Source of the DNA: Mycobacterium sp. 852002-51961_SCH5331710
Lineage (GTDB): Bacteria; Actinomycetota; Actinomycetes; Mycobacteriales; Mycobacteriaceae
Length of the DNA stretch: 64,000 nucleotides
Direction of reading: 5' to 3'
Assembly: GCF_001665535.1 (NCBI RefSeq)
Contig: NZ_LZSQ01000020.1
Location: forward strand, 1-64,000
The notes below the pieces were generated by a model. That model worked only from the letters and a program-made list of their open reading frames with translations, ran no database searches and was not told the origin of the DNA. Every line of letters starts with the position of its first letter. Position 1 is the first letter of the stretch. Below are positions 47,056-57,543 of the stretch, in pieces. The position numbers and the translations under genes are program-made.

Positions 47056-47089
47056 CGGCGGCGCAGAGACGCGGACTTATCCGCGCGGA

Positions 47090-47446
47090 TCAGACCGCGT
47101 TGCGGTGCTTGCGCTGGGCGTTGAAGAACTCCGCCCAGGAGACGACCTCGGGATGCTGCTTGAGCAGAGCGCGGCGTTGCCGCTCGGTCATCCCACCCCA
47201 GACCCCGAACTCCACCCGGTTGTCGAGCGCATCGGCCCCGCACTCGAGGATCACCGGGCAATGCCGGCATATCACCGCGGCTTTGCGCTGTGCGGCCCCC
47301 CGGACGAACAGCTCATCAGGATCGGTCTGGCGGCATCGGGCTTGCGACACCCAGGCGATGCGGGCCTCGGCCTCAGCACCGTGCACAACGCTGTGAGCCG
47401 ACGACGTCATCGCGGTTCTGCGCGCCGCGGGCCTAGTTGCTGACAC
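47090..47446 (-). CDS. whiB4: Iron-sulfur redox sensor WhiB4
   Basis: A 118-residue WhiB protein. The four cluster cysteines are C38, C60, C63 and C69 (CRHCPVILEC for the last three). The GVWGG turn follows in FGVWGGMTERQRRAL, and the C-terminus is basic for DNA binding. GTG 47446 gives the WhiB4-like N-terminus. In M. tuberculosis WhiB4 is an oxygen- and NO-sensitive regulator of the oxidative stress response. A CRP-like palindrome lies about 100 bases upstream. Confidence 0.95.
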   Translation of the reverse strand: MSATRPAARRTAMTSSAHSVVHGAEAEARIAWVSQARCRQTDPDELFVRGAAQRKAAVICRHCPVILECGADALDNRVEFGVWGGMTERQRRALLKQHPEVVSWAEFFNAQRKHRNAV

Positions 47447-47545
47447 CAGAGTTCCCTCCGTTCCAACCGCCCCCCGGCCAACACCGGTACGGCGCGATCC
47501 CTGGTAGTAGAACGCTGATGCGATCTACGCCACATTGCGAGGGGT

Positions 47546-47567
47546 CAGTGTGACCTGCATCGCACTG
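47546..47567. promoter_or_regulatory. CRP-like palindrome between whiB4 and ponA2
   Basis: CAGTGTGA-cctgca-TCGCACTG: 8-bp arms with one mismatch around a 6-base centre, close to the CRP consensus. It lies 100 bases before whiB4 and 175 before ponA2. The rest of this 295-base spacer shows no open frame. Confidence 0.5.
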
Positions 47568-47728
47568 TTCGACCAAATTAGATGGTCAAAGCCGTTCTGC
47601 GCAATACGTGAGAACCCTATTTTTTGGGACGACCGTGCCGTCACGCGGCAGAATTGACGTCAGCGCCGCTAAACGCCGTTTTTCTAGGCCCACGTCGCCC
47701 GCGGCAAGCCGGTGTTTTCCGACGTCGT

Positions 47729-47734
47729 TAGTCT
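47729..47734 (+). promoter_or_regulatory. -10 box TAGTCT of ponA2
   Basis: TAGTCT ends 7 bases before ATG 47742, consistent with a leaderless transcript. Confidence 0.4.
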
Positions 47735-47741
47735 GTAGGTC

Positions 47742-50204
47742 ATGCCGGAGCGCCCGCCGAGTTCATCGCCGACTGTGCCTCCGCGGACGGTCACGGTGAT
47801 CAAGCTCGCGTGGTGCGTTCTGCTGGCCGCCGTGATCACCGCGGCGTTGCTGTTCCCGGTGGTCGGCGGGTTCGGCCTGGTGTCCAACCGGGCCTCCGAT
47901 GTGGTGGCCAACGGTTCGGCGCAGCTCGTCGAGGGCGAGGTGCCGCAGGTCTCGACGATGGTCGACGCCAAGGGCAACGTCATCGCCTGGCTCTACAACC
48001 AGCGTCGCTTCGAGGTGCCCAGCGACCAGATCGCCAACACGATGAAGCTGGCGATCGTCTCCATCGAGGACAAGCGGTTCGCCGAACACAACGGCGTCGA
48101 CTGGCAGGGCACGTTGACCGGCTTGTCCGGCTATCTGTCCGGCAACCTGGACACCCGCGGCGGTTCGACGATCGAGCAGCAGTACGTCAAGAACTACCAG
48201 CTGCTGGTGATCGCCCAGACCGACTCCGAGAAGCGGGCCGCGATCGAGACCACCCCGGCCCGCAAGCTGCGTGAGATCCGGATGGCGTTGACGCTGGACA
48301 AGACGTTCACCAAGTCCGAGATCCTGACCCGCTATCTGAACCTGGTGTCGTTCGGCAACGGCGCGTTCGGTGTGCAGGACGCCGCGCAGACGTACTTCGG
48401 TGTCAACGCTTCCGAGTTGAACTGGCAGCAGGCGGCCCTGCTGGCGGGCATGGTGCAGTCGACCAGCACGCTGAACCCCTACACCAACCCCGAGGGCGCG
48501 CTGGCTCGGCGAAACCTGGTGCTGGACACCATGATCCAGAACATCCCCGAGGAGGCGGAGGCGCTTCGTGCCGCCAAGGAGCAGCCTCTCGGCGTTCTTC
48601 CGCAGCCGAAGGAGCTGCCGCGCGGCTGCATCGCCGCGGGTGATCGCGCGTTCTTCTGCGACTACGTGCTCGAGTACCTGGCGCGCGCCGGGATCAGCAA
48701 GGAACAGGTCGCCAGGGGCGGATACCTGATCAGGACGACGCTCGACCCCGACGTCCAGGGGCCGGTGAAGGCGGCGGTCAACCAGTTCGCCAGCCCGGAC
48801 CTCAACGGCGTCGCCAGCGTGATGAACGTGATCAAACCGGGCAAGGAGTCACACCCGGTGCTGGCGATGGCCAGCAGCCGCACTTACGGACTGAACTCCG
48901 AGGCCGGCGAGACCATGCAACCGCAGCCGTTCTCCCTGGTGGGCGACGGTGCCGGGTCGACGTTCAAGCTGTTCACGACGGCCGCGGCGCTGGAGATGGG
49001 CATGGGCATCAACGCCCAGCTCGACGTGCCTGCGCAGTTCCAGGCGAAGGGCCTCGGCAGCAGCGACACCCCGGGCTGTCCGGCGGCGACGTGGTGCGTG
49101 AAGAACGCCGGCGGCTACCGCGGCACGATGAACATCACCGACGCCTTGGCGACGTCGCCGAACACCGCCTTCGCCAAGCTGATCTCGCAGGTCGGTGTGC
49201 AGCGCAGCGTCGACATGGCGGTGCGGTTGGGGCTGCGGTCCTACGCGCTGCCGGGCACCGCGCGCGACTACGACCCGGACAGCAACGAGAGCCTCGCCGA
49301 CTTCGTCAAACGGCAGAACCTCGGATCGTTCGTGCTGGGCCCGATCGAGGTCAACGCGCTCGAGTTCGCCAATGTCGGCGCGACGCTGGCCTCCGGCGGC
49401 GTGTGGTGCCCGCCGAACCCGATCGCGCAGGTCATCGACCGCAACGGCGAGGAGGTCTCCGTCACCACCGAGACATGCGAACAGGTGGTTCCCGAGGGTC
49501 TTGCCAACACGATGGCCACCGCGATGAGCAAGGACCACGAGGGAGCGGGCACCGCGGCCGCCGCGGCCGGTTCGGTCGGCTGGGACCTGCCGATGGCGGG
49601 TAAGACCGGTACCACCGAGGCCCACCGCTCGTCGGCGTTCCTCGGATTCACCAACACGCTCGCCGCCGGGAACTACATCTACGACGACTCCACCGCCCCC
49701 GGCGAACTGTGTTCGTTCCCGCTGCGCAAGTGCGGTTCCGGCAACCTGTACGGCGGTAACGAACCGGCCAGGACGTGGTTCGCCGCGATCAAGCCAATCG
49801 CCACCAACTTCGGCGAGGTCCGGCTGCCGCCGACGGATCCGCGCTACGTCGAGGGCGGCCCCGGCTCGCGCGTGCCCAGCGTGTCGGGCATGACGGAGAG
49901 CACCGCCCGCCAGCGCCTGCGCGACGCCGGCTTCCAGGTCGCTGACCAGTCATCCTCGGTGAACAGCAACGCACCCAGAGGCTCCGTGGTCGGCACGTCG
50001 CCCGCCGGGCAGACGGTGCCGGGCTCGATCATCACGATCCAGGTCTCCAACGGCATCCCGCCTGCACCGCCGCCGCCTCCGCCGGGAGCGATACCCGGAC
50101 TCCCCGCGCCCGTCGGCCAGACGGTGGTCGAGATCCCCGGACTCCCGCCGATCACGGTGCCCGTGCTCGGCCCGCCGCCGCCGGCGCCACCGCCGCCGCC
50201 GTGA
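47742..50204 (+). CDS. ponA2: Bifunctional penicillin-binding protein PonA2 (class A PBP) with PASTA domain
   Basis: An 820-residue cell-wall synthase. After a cytoplasmic lead and one membrane helix (about 22-45), the glycosyltransferase domain has catalytic E109 in IEDKRFAEH, with RGGSTIEQQ and TLDKTFTKSEILTRYLN. The transpeptidase has SxxK as S406-TFK-409 and KTGTT near 620. A PASTA domain (about 700-765) follows, then a proline-rich tail. It polymerises and cross-links peptidoglycan; PonA2 is linked to stress survival in mycobacteria (Rv3682). Confidence 0.95.
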   Translation: MPERPPSSSPTVPPRTVTVIKLAWCVLLAAVITAALLFPVVGGFGLVSNRASDVVANGSAQLVEGEVPQVSTMVDAKGNVIAWLYNQRRFEVPSDQIANTMKLAIVSIEDKRFAEHNGVDWQGTLTGLSGYLSGNLDTRGGSTIEQQYVKNYQLLVIAQTDSEKRAAIETTPARKLREIRMALTLDKTFTKSEILTRYLNLVSFGNGAFGVQDAAQTYFGVNASELNWQQAALLAGMVQSTSTLNPYTNPEGALARRNLVLDTMIQNIPEEAEALRAAKEQPLGVLPQPKELPRGCIAAGDRAFFCDYVLEYLARAGISKEQVARGGYLIRTTLDPDVQGPVKAAVNQFASPDLNGVASVMNVIKPGKESHPVLAMASSRTYGLNSEAGETMQPQPFSLVGDGAGSTFKLFTTAAALEMGMGINAQLDVPAQFQAKGLGSSDTPGCPAATWCVKNAGGYRGTMNITDALATSPNTAFAKLISQVGVQRSVDMAVRLGLRSYALPGTARDYDPDSNESLADFVKRQNLGSFVLGPIEVNALEFANVGATLASGGVWCPPNPIAQVIDRNGEEVSVTTETCEQVVPEGLANTMATAMSKDHEGAGTAAAAAGSVGWDLPMAGKTGTTEAHRSSAFLGFTNTLAAGNYIYDDSTAPGELCSFPLRKCGSGNLYGGNEPARTWFAAIKPIATNFGEVRLPPTDPRYVEGGPGSRVPSVSGMTESTARQRLRDAGFQVADQSSSVNSNAPRGSVVGTSPAGQTVPGSIITIQVSNGIPPAPPPPPPGAIPGLPAPVGQTVVEIPGLPPITVPVLGPPPPAPPPPP

Positions 50205-50262
50205 TGCTGTGCGTTTGCCCACGCCCGGCCGGGCGAGGACGCTGAGTCGGCGGCTCTGGCAG

Positions 50263-50268
50263 TAGGCT
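50263..50268 (+). promoter_or_regulatory. -10 box TAGGCT of a probable leaderless transcript
   Basis: TAGGCT ends 7 bases before ATG 50276 of the metallophosphoesterase gene. Confidence 0.4.
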
Positions 50269-50275
50269 CTGCAGC

Positions 50276-51238
50276 ATGTCCGCTCGTTCGACGACGATCC
50301 TGAAGAACTCCGCCGCGGCGTCGGCAGGCGCGCTGGTCGCCGGCATCGGCTACGCATCGGTGATCGAGCGAAACGCCTTCGTGGTGCGGGAAGTGACGAT
50401 GCCGGTGCTTTCGCCGGGGTCATCGCCACTGAAGGTGCTGCACATCAGCGACATCCACATGCGTCCCGGCCAACGTCGCAAGCAGGCGTGGCTGCGCGAC
50501 CTGGTGACGCTCGAGCCCGATCTCGTGGTCAACACCGGCGACAACCTCGCGCACCCGAAGGCCGTGCCCGCTGTGGTGCAGTCGCTGTCGGAGTTGCTCT
50601 CGGTCCCCGGGGTGTTCGTATTCGGCAGCAACGACTACTTCGCACCGCGGGCGAAGAACCCCCTGAACTACGTCACCCGGCCGAGCCATCGCATCCACGG
50701 TGAGCCGCTGCCCTGGCAGGACCTGCGGGCGGCGTTCACCGAGCGCGGCTGGCTGGATCTGACCCACACCCGCCGCGAGCTCGAGGTTCGCGGCCTGACG
50801 ATCGCGGCGGCCGGCGTCGACGACCCGCACCTGTCGCGCGACCGCTACGACACCATCGCCGGCCCGGCAAGTCCCGCCGCCAACCTGACGCTGGGGCTGA
50901 CCCATTCGCCGGAGCCGCGGGTGCTCGACCGCTTCGCCGCCGACGGCTACCAGCTGGTAATGGCGGGCCACACCCACGGCGGCCAGCTGTGCCTGCCCTT
51001 CTACGGAGCGCTCGTCACCAACTGCGGCCTGGACCGTTCGCGGGTGAAGGGCCCGTCGCGCTGGGGTGCACGCACCCAGCTGCACGTCTCGGCGGGCATC
51101 GGCACCTCGCCGTACGCGCCGCTGCGGTTCTGCTGCCGCCCCGAGGCGACGCTGCTGACTCTGGTCGCGGCGCCGATCGGCGGCCGGGACACGGGCGCTC
51201 GGGAGGGCACGTCCCACCCGAGTGTCTCGGTGCGGTGA
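50276..51238 (+). CDS. Calcineurin-like metallophosphoesterase (Rv3683-like)
   Basis: A 320-residue enzyme. Metal ligands are seen in [24 protein letters not shown] and AGHTHGGQ, the standard order D-x-H, GD, GN(D/H), GHxH. An N-terminal hydrophobic helix ([16 protein letters not shown]) probably anchors it; the YkuE-like branch acts on lipid phosphates at the membrane. The stop overlaps cds1 (GTGA). Confidence 0.88.
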   Translation: MSARSTTILKNSAAASAGALVAGIGYASVIERNAFVVREVTMPVLSPGSSPLKVLHISDIHMRPGQRRKQAWLRDLVTLEPDLVVNTGDNLAHPKAVPAVVQSLSELLSVPGVFVFGSNDYFAPRAKNPLNYVTRPSHRIHGEPLPWQDLRAAFTERGWLDLTHTRRELEVRGLTIAAAGVDDPHLSRDRYDTIAGPASPAANLTLGLTHSPEPRVLDRFAADGYQLVMAGHTHGGQLCLPFYGALVTNCGLDRSRVKGPSRWGARTQLHVSAGIGTSPYAPLRFCCRPEATLLTLVAAPIGGRDTGAREGTSHPSVSVR

Positions 51239-52341
51239 CCGACAAGGCACACACAGCAAGTCGTAGCGGACCGCGCGCGTGGGCGGACGAAGCGGTCCGG
51301 TTGATCGAGGCCGACGCCCGCCGCAGTGCCGACACCCACCTGTTGCGGTATCCGCTGCCGTCGGCGTGGTGCGACGGTTGCGATCTGCAGCTGTACCTCA
51401 AGGACGAGACGACCCACATCACCGGCAGCCTCAAGCACCGGCTGGCGCGTTCGCTGTTCCTCTACGGCTTGTGCAACGGGTGGATCGACGAGAACACCAC
51501 GATCATCGAGGCGTCGTCGGGATCCACGGCGGTGTCCGAGGCGTATTTCGCAGCGCTGCTGGGCCTGCCGTTCATCGCCGTGGTGCCGTCGTCGACGAGT
51601 GCCAGCAAGATCGCCTTGATCGAATCCCAGGGCGGCCGTTGCCATTTCGTCGCCGAGTCCAGCCAGGTGTACGCGGAGGCCGAACGGCTCGCCGCGGACA
51701 CCGGCGGCCATTACATCGATCAGTTCACCAACGCCGAGCGGGCCACCGACTGGCGCGGAAACAACAACATCGCCGAATCGATCTTCGAGCAGATGCGCGA
51801 CGAGGCGCACCCGGTGCCCGACTGGATCGTGGTGGGGGCCGGTACCGGAGGGACGAGCGCCACCATCGGCCGCTACATCCGCTACCGGCGCTACGCCACG
51901 CGGTTGTGTGTGGTGGACCCGGAGAACTCGGCGTTCTTTCCGTCCTACGCGCAGGGCCGCGGCGATGTGGTGACGGGTATGTCATCGCGGATCGAGGGGA
52001 TCGGGCGGCCACGGGTGGAGCCGTCGTTCCTGCCGGGCGTCGTCGACCGGATGGTGGTCGTGCCGGACGCCGCCTCGGTCGCCGCCGCGCAGCATGCCAG
52101 CAGGGTGTTGGGCCGTCGGGTGGGTCCGTCAACGGGAACGAATCTGTGGGGGGCGTTCGGCCTCTTGGCCGAGATGAGGGCGGAAGGACGAAGCGGATCA
52201 GTGGTCACGCTGCTCGCTGACAGCGGCGACCGCTACGCGGACACCTACTTCTGCGACGAGTGGCTGACCAGCCAGGGGCTGGACCCCTCGGAGTCCGCGT
52301 CGGTGTTGGCCGAATTCGAACGCTCCGGCCGCTGGCCCTGA
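51235..52341 (+). CDS. cds1: PLP-dependent cysteine desulfhydrase Cds1 (Rv3684-like)
   Basis: A 368-residue fold type II PLP enzyme. The Schiff-base lysine lies in [13 protein letters not shown], the substrate-binding loop is [13 protein letters not shown], and the phosphate-binding glycine loop is [12 protein letters not shown]. It looks like a cysteine synthase, but the orthologue Rv3684 releases sulfide, pyruvate and ammonia from L-cysteine under stress (memory). GTG 51235 overlaps the phosphoesterase stop. Its 3' end overlaps a small minus-strand gene. Confidence 0.88.
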   Translation: MTDKAHTASRSGPRAWADEAVRLIEADARRSADTHLLRYPLPSAWCDGCDLQLYLKDETTHITGSLKHRLARSLFLYGLCNGWIDENTTIIEASSGSTAVSEAYFAALLGLPFIAVVPSSTSASKIALIESQGGRCHFVAESSQVYAEAERLAADTGGHYIDQFTNAERATDWRGNNNIAESIFEQMRDEAHPVPDWIVVGAGTGGTSATIGRYIRYRRYATRLCVVDPENSAFFPSYAQGRGDVVTGMSSRIEGIGRPRVEPSFLPGVVDRMVVVPDAASVAAAQHASRVLGRRVGPSTGTNLWGAFGLLAEMRAEGRSGSVVTLLADSGDRYADTYFCDEWLTSQGLDPSESASVLAEFERSGRWP

Positions 52342-52442
52342 TCGTCCGCCCCGCCGATCAGCGGGCCGTCGGAGGTCAGGAACAGCCACACCGCGGCGAG
52401 CACGAAAAAGCCCAGGTAGATGGATGCGCCTAGCCCAGTCAT
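52245..52442 (-). CDS. Small single-helix membrane protein
   Basis: A 65-residue product: [20 protein letters not shown] opens a single hydrophobic helix, followed by a charged tail. GAGGA lies 6 bases before ATG 52442. The last 97 bases overlap the 3' end of cds1 in antisense, and the overlapped part of the protein has no special features, so the real protein could be read as helix plus filler. I consider it probably expressed. Function unknown. Confidence 0.5.
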   Translation of the reverse strand: MTGLGASIYLGFFVLAAVWLFLTSDGPLIGGADDQGQRPERSNSANTDADSEGSSPWLVSHSSQK

Positions 52443-52611
52443 CTCGTCCTCGCTTCGTCGTTTGCCTTCAATGATGAACAACGCCACCGACAACTCTTTG
52501 CTTCCCGCGGCGTGTCGCGAATCACGACTTCGACCGGACGCCCTATCGCCGTCGCCGTCGGCCGTGGGCGTTTGGCTTAGCTGCCCGCCGGTGCGATACG
52601 CTGTCGTGGCT

Positions 52612-53913
<1,302 letters not shown>

Positions 53914-53948
53914 AGCTGCTCCTCTGCCAACGCAAGTCTGGCACCGAC

Positions 53949-53963
53949 CACCGACAGTCGGTG
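53949..53963. repeat. Inverted repeat CACCGAC-a-GTCGGTG in the int-xis spacer
   Basis: Perfect 7-bp arms with one central base, 36 bases upstream of int. It could bind a repressor or be an integrase arm site. Confidence 0.5.
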
Positions 53964-53988
53964 AGAAGAACCGACCGGCACCAATTTC

Positions 53989-54005
53989 AGCGTGAATTCC
54001 ACGCT
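53989..54005. repeat. Inverted repeat AGCGTG-aattc-CACGCT in the int-xis spacer
   Basis: Perfect 6-bp arms, 76 bases upstream of the excisionase-like gene. With the repeat at 53949 it makes this divergent spacer a likely control point for insertion and excision. Confidence 0.45.
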
Positions 54006-54080
54006 ACTGGTGGACAGATTGATAAGGCCACCAGCAGGGTGAGATCCGTACGGAGCAAGTTTGATCCAGGAGGAATCACA

Positions 54081-54278
54081 ATGGAACTGCTTGGAGCTAA
54101 ACAGGTATCGGAGCTGACAGGAGTTCCGGTCGGGACGCTGCGGTACTGGCGCCATTCGGATATCGGCCCTGCGAGCTTCACGCTCGGACGCCGAGTCGTC
54201 TATCGGCGCGACGAGGTACTGCGGTGGATATCGCAGCGGGAGAATGCAACCCGTCGAGGAGGCGGCGACGCGGCATGA
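54081..54278 (+). CDS. Excisionase-like helix-turn-helix protein (AlpA/MerR-type)
   Basis: A 65-residue protein of the short winged-helix group used as excisionases. It reads MELLGAKQVSELTGVPVGTL followed by a wing ending RRDEVLRWI. AGGAGG lies upstream of ATG 54081. Its position, divergent from int, fits a recombination directionality factor. It could also repress int. Confidence 0.8.
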   Translation: MELLGAKQVSELTGVPVGTLRYWRHSDIGPASFTLGRRVVYRRDEVLRWISQRENATRRGGGDAA

Positions 54279-54290
54279 CGACCATCCAAG

Positions 54291-54323
54291 CGAAAAGCCC
54301 CGGGGACTAGCCGAGGCTTTTCG
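54291..54323 (+). terminator. Hairpin terminator after the excisionase-like gene
   Basis: A perfect 9-bp inverted repeat CGAAAAGCC / GGCTTTTCG, 12 bases past the stop, followed by TTCG. It would separate this gene from the ATPase gene. Confidence 0.55.
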
Positions 54324-54412
54324 TTCGAACCACCCGAACCTCACACACGGAAGTTCCTTATGAGAATAGCTCGCCATGCCTGCCTGCAGAAGCAGCACGG
54401 GCAGGAAATCCT

Positions 54413-55975
54413 ATGAGCGCCAAGGAAGAAGCGGACAAGCGGTCAGTTGCCGCCCGCCTGGTCGGCATGGCGCAGGAACGCTACCTTCTCGGGGTGTCGG
54501 AAGACGGCGAACCGTTTGGCGCCGAACGTACGCGTCCGCATATTGCGATGCTCCTTCGCGGTGGCCGAACAGGGCTGCGTGCCGACCTTGCCGCCCGATA
54601 CTTCGCCGAGACCGGCGCAGTCGCCGGCGGTCAAGCACTCACCGACGCCACGTTGATCCTTGAAGGCCTGGCAGCTGCCCAGGCCCCGGAGAAGCTGCAC
54701 CTGCGCGTTGCCGAGCACCACGGGGCGAGCTACATCGATACCGGACGACCCGATGGCAAGGTCATTCGCATCGGCTCGGGCCGTTGGACGGTCCTCGACT
54801 CCGCGCCGGTGCGGTTTTCGCGAACCAGGCTGACCGCAGCCATGCCCTTACCTCTGGCCGATGGTGATCTGGAGCGGCTATGGGATTTCGTCAATGTCGC
54901 CGTCGAAGACCGGCCCGTGTTGCTCGCGGCGCTCGTCGCTGCATTGATCCAATGCGACGTGCCGCATCCTGTGTTGGCACTCTTCGCGGAGCAAGGCAGC
55001 GCCAAGAGCACGACGACACGCATGCTGGTCGACCTCATTGACCCGTCGCCGGTCCCGCTGCGCCAGGCGCCGCGCGACGCCGACTCCTGGGTGACCGCTG
55101 CCTCCGGCTCGTGGGTAGTCGCACTGGACAACCTGTCCGCCATCCCGTCGTGGTTGTCGGACTCGCTGTGCCGCGCCGCCACCGGCGACGGCAACGTAAA
55201 ACGTGCGCTTTACACCGACGCCGATCTCGCGGTTGTGAAGTTCCGCCGCTGCGTCATCATCAACGGCATCGATGTCGGTGCGGTACGTCCCGACCTCGCC
55301 GAGCGACTCGCGACGGTCGACCTACGACGCATCGATCACCACATGCGACAACCGGAGGCCACGATGCGACAGATGTGGATGGAGTCTCTACCAGGAATTT
55401 TAGGCGGATTGCTCGACTTAGCCTGCGCTGTGCATCGGCGCCTGGCGACCATCGTGGTCGACAACGCGCCACGGATGGCGGACTTTGGCCGCACCCTGGC
55501 GGCCGTGGACGAGGCGTTGTCGACCCATGGCTTGCGTCGCTACTTGTCGCGCGCCGATCAGCTCTCCGAGGACAGCCTGTCTGCCGACCCATTTATTGAA
55601 CAACTGCGGCGGCACGCCCGTGAACCACTCGTCGGGAAATCTGGCGGCGACCTCCTGACGATGGTCACCCCGGTCAGCGACCACTGGCGACGCCCCAAGG
55701 AATGGCCGAAGAACGGCAGAGATGTCACAGCAAGTCTGAGGCGGCACGCACCGGCGCTGCGGAGCCTCGGATGGGTCATCGACGACGACGGCGCGCGTAA
55801 CCATCGGAACGTGTTGCTATGGACCATCTATCCGCCATACAAAGATGTGGTGGCTCAACTAGCCTCGCAATCCTCGCGTCCCTCGCTGCTACCGTCGAGC
55901 ACCACCACGCTGCGTAATCCTGAGATCGCGGTTGCACCGGTCACCGATGAGAGCCGCGAAGACCTACCCGCGTAG
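54413..55975 (+). CDS. Replication-type ATPase of the island (D5/SF3-like)
   Basis: A 520-residue protein. The centre has a P-loop-type segment LFAEQGSAKSTT (about residues 190-200), a Walker B-like WVVALDNLS (about 232-240) and an arginine-rich sensor region (RRCVIINGIDVGAVRPDLAER). Similar proteins occupy this place in tRNA-integrated actinobacterial islands and act like the helicase part of phage primases. No primase motif is seen at the N-terminus. The C-terminal half (LRRHAPALRSLGWVIDDD) resembles a winged helix. It may replicate the excised element. Confidence 0.72.
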   Translation: MSAKEEADKRSVAARLVGMAQERYLLGVSEDGEPFGAERTRPHIAMLLRGGRTGLRADLAARYFAETGAVAGGQALTDATLILEGLAAAQAPEKLHLRVAEHHGASYIDTGRPDGKVIRIGSGRWTVLDSAPVRFSRTRLTAAMPLPLADGDLERLWDFVNVAVEDRPVLLAALVAALIQCDVPHPVLALFAEQGSAKSTTTRMLVDLIDPSPVPLRQAPRDADSWVTAASGSWVVALDNLSAIPSWLSDSLCRAATGDGNVKRALYTDADLAVVKFRRCVIINGIDVGAVRPDLAERLATVDLRRIDHHMRQPEATMRQMWMESLPGILGGLLDLACAVHRRLATIVVDNAPRMADFGRTLAAVDEALSTHGLRRYLSRADQLSEDSLSADPFIEQLRRHAREPLVGKSGGDLLTMVTPVSDHWRRPKEWPKNGRDVTASLRRHAPALRSLGWVIDDDGARNHRNVLLWTIYPPYKDVVAQLASQSSRPSLLPSSTTTLRNPEIAVAPVTDESREDLPA

Positions 55976-56062
55976 CAGTGCCTGCGTCGTTCTGCGTAAT
56001 CGCGAGTTGTTCTGTCGGGTCCGGAGGGCATTATCAGGACGTACACGGGAAGGCCAGTTGAC

Positions 56063-56524
56063 ATGAATCTCGATAACGATCTGAAGCGGTTGGCCACCGC
56101 CGCGGCAACTAATTGGCCGGAGATCGCATTATCGGGCCGTCTCGACGCCGCGATTCGAGACCTCTACCGAACACATCTGCCGTTCCCGCCATCTTGGACT
56201 CCCGACGAGCGTGACGAGTTCATCGAGGAGCACGCCGAAATGGACGCGCAACAATTGGTTAGCCGGTTCGACGACCTGATCGACGTCGTGATTGACGGCG
56301 TCGGCCACCAGTACGGGTGCCAGCCCAGTCAGGACGACGCTTCATCCACGATCGCTCAAGCGCGAGAGGATGCCGTCTACGAGTTGCAAGCCAGTATCGA
56401 ATATTTGTCAGATGACCTCGCGCAGAGTGCGATCCACACTGCGGGCCGGACCGTCGCGAGTATGACTGGGTGCAGTCCCGCCGGACGACGTTCCCGGCGG
56501 AGGTCGAGACACATGAGCCGCTGA
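56063..56524 (+). CDS. Hypothetical protein of the island
   Basis: A 153-residue acidic protein with a basic C-terminus (RRSRRRSRHMSR). Its middle (ERDEFIEEHAEMDAQQLVSRFDDLIDVV) is helical. No family recognised. It starts at ATG 56063 downstream of the ATPase, with an unremarkable ribosome region (AAGGCCAG). Base composition is lower in GC at third positions than the core genes, as in the rest of the island. Confidence 0.55.
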   Translation: MNLDNDLKRLATAAATNWPEIALSGRLDAAIRDLYRTHLPFPPSWTPDERDEFIEEHAEMDAQQLVSRFDDLIDVVIDGVGHQYGCQPSQDDASSTIAQAREDAVYELQASIEYLSDDLAQSAIHTAGRTVASMTGCSPAGRRSRRRSRHMSR

Positions 56525-56538
56525 TTCGCCTGACCTTC

Positions 56539-57423
56539 TCACCAGCTACGGTGCGGATGAACGGCATTGGATAGATCCCGCGCGGCCGTCAGAGTTGCCC
56601 GATCGAGCTTCTTGAGCCGAGCCTGCTCTGCCACACGTGTGAGCAACTCACACAGCACCCCGGCGTCACCCAGCGCAGTTCCTACGGCATCCACCTGCAC
56701 GACAGGCTCGTTCCGTCGGCCTGTCGGCTCAGATTGCTCCTGCGACGCAGTGACTTTCGGCACTTCGACGACACGTATCGGTGCGCCGTAGCGTTGCGCG
56801 GCTGTGCGCGCCGACGACGCGTCTCGACGACACGTGTCCGAGCAATACAATCGGCGACGGCCACGCCGAGGAGCGGCGTCCTCATCGAGCATCACCGCAT
56901 CGCAGCGGACACAGCGAGTCGGATCGTAGCCACCGCCAACACCCGCACCGGGCGAACCCCGGGTTACATCCTCTGGCAGTGGATCGACGCTGACTGAGTC
57001 GGTGTTCGGACCCAATGCATCAACAGGTCTCGGACTCGCTGCCGCCGAAGCCGTTGAACCCCGTCCACCCTGATCTCCGGTGCGCGCGCGGCGCAGGACA
57101 GTCTGAATTTCGCGGACATCCAAGCGGACGAGTTCAGCGATCTGCGCAAAGGTTTGGCCGCGAGCCCGCATCTGGTCGACCACAGCCTGCAGCTCACGAA
57201 AGTGAGCAGCCCGCCTCTTCACCGCATCAGCACGGATGTTCTCGGCGGCCTGGTCGAAGCGCTTGCGTTCCCAGGTATCAACGGTGCCGATTCTATGGAG
57301 AATTGCCCGGATCTCCTCGGCACCGGCCGCGTTGGCTCGATCACGGCGAACCCGCTCCTCTCTCTTCTTTCGCTGCGCTTCCCATGCCCGGCGCCGCGCA
57401 AGAAGCTTCTCATTCGCGCCCAT
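56539..57423 (-). CDS. Hypothetical protein with HTH-like and zinc-binding segments
   Basis: A 294-residue protein. The first 75 residues are strongly basic and helical (LARRRAWEAQRKKREERVRR). Residues about 82-112 (QMRARGQTFAQIAELVRLDV) look like a sigma-type helix-turn-helix. A zinc-binding patch follows (CVRCDAVM, then LYCSDTCRRDASSAR), like the 'treble-clef' of HNH or replication proteins. A low-complexity linker joins them. Probably DNA-binding; role in the island unknown. Confidence 0.62.
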   Translation of the reverse strand: MGANEKLLARRRAWEAQRKKREERVRRDRANAAGAEEIRAILHRIGTVDTWERKRFDQAAENIRADAVKRRAAHFRELQAVVDQMRARGQTFAQIAELVRLDVREIQTVLRRARTGDQGGRGSTASAAASPRPVDALGPNTDSVSVDPLPEDVTRGSPGAGVGGGYDPTRCVRCDAVMLDEDAAPRRGRRRLYCSDTCRRDASSARTAAQRYGAPIRVVEVPKVTASQEQSEPTGRRNEPVVQVDAVGTALGDAGVLCELLTRVAEQARLKKLDRATLTAARDLSNAVHPHRSW

Positions 57424-57543
57424 GTCTGCAACCTATGAACTGGCAGCCGGATAAGTCCACCACCACAGCCACATTCGTAAAGACAGTCCGAGACCCACGG
57501 CAGGGCGACCTACGAAGCCCGAGCAACCTGCATCACGGTGATG

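Noticed and set aside
47105..47443. Plus frame antisense to whiB4
   Set aside because: Exact shadow of the whiB4 coding region.
54360..54416. 18-codon frame MRIARHACL... ending in the ATPase start
   Set aside because: Too short to support and without a ribosome site; it could be a coupling leader but nothing distinguishes it from chance.
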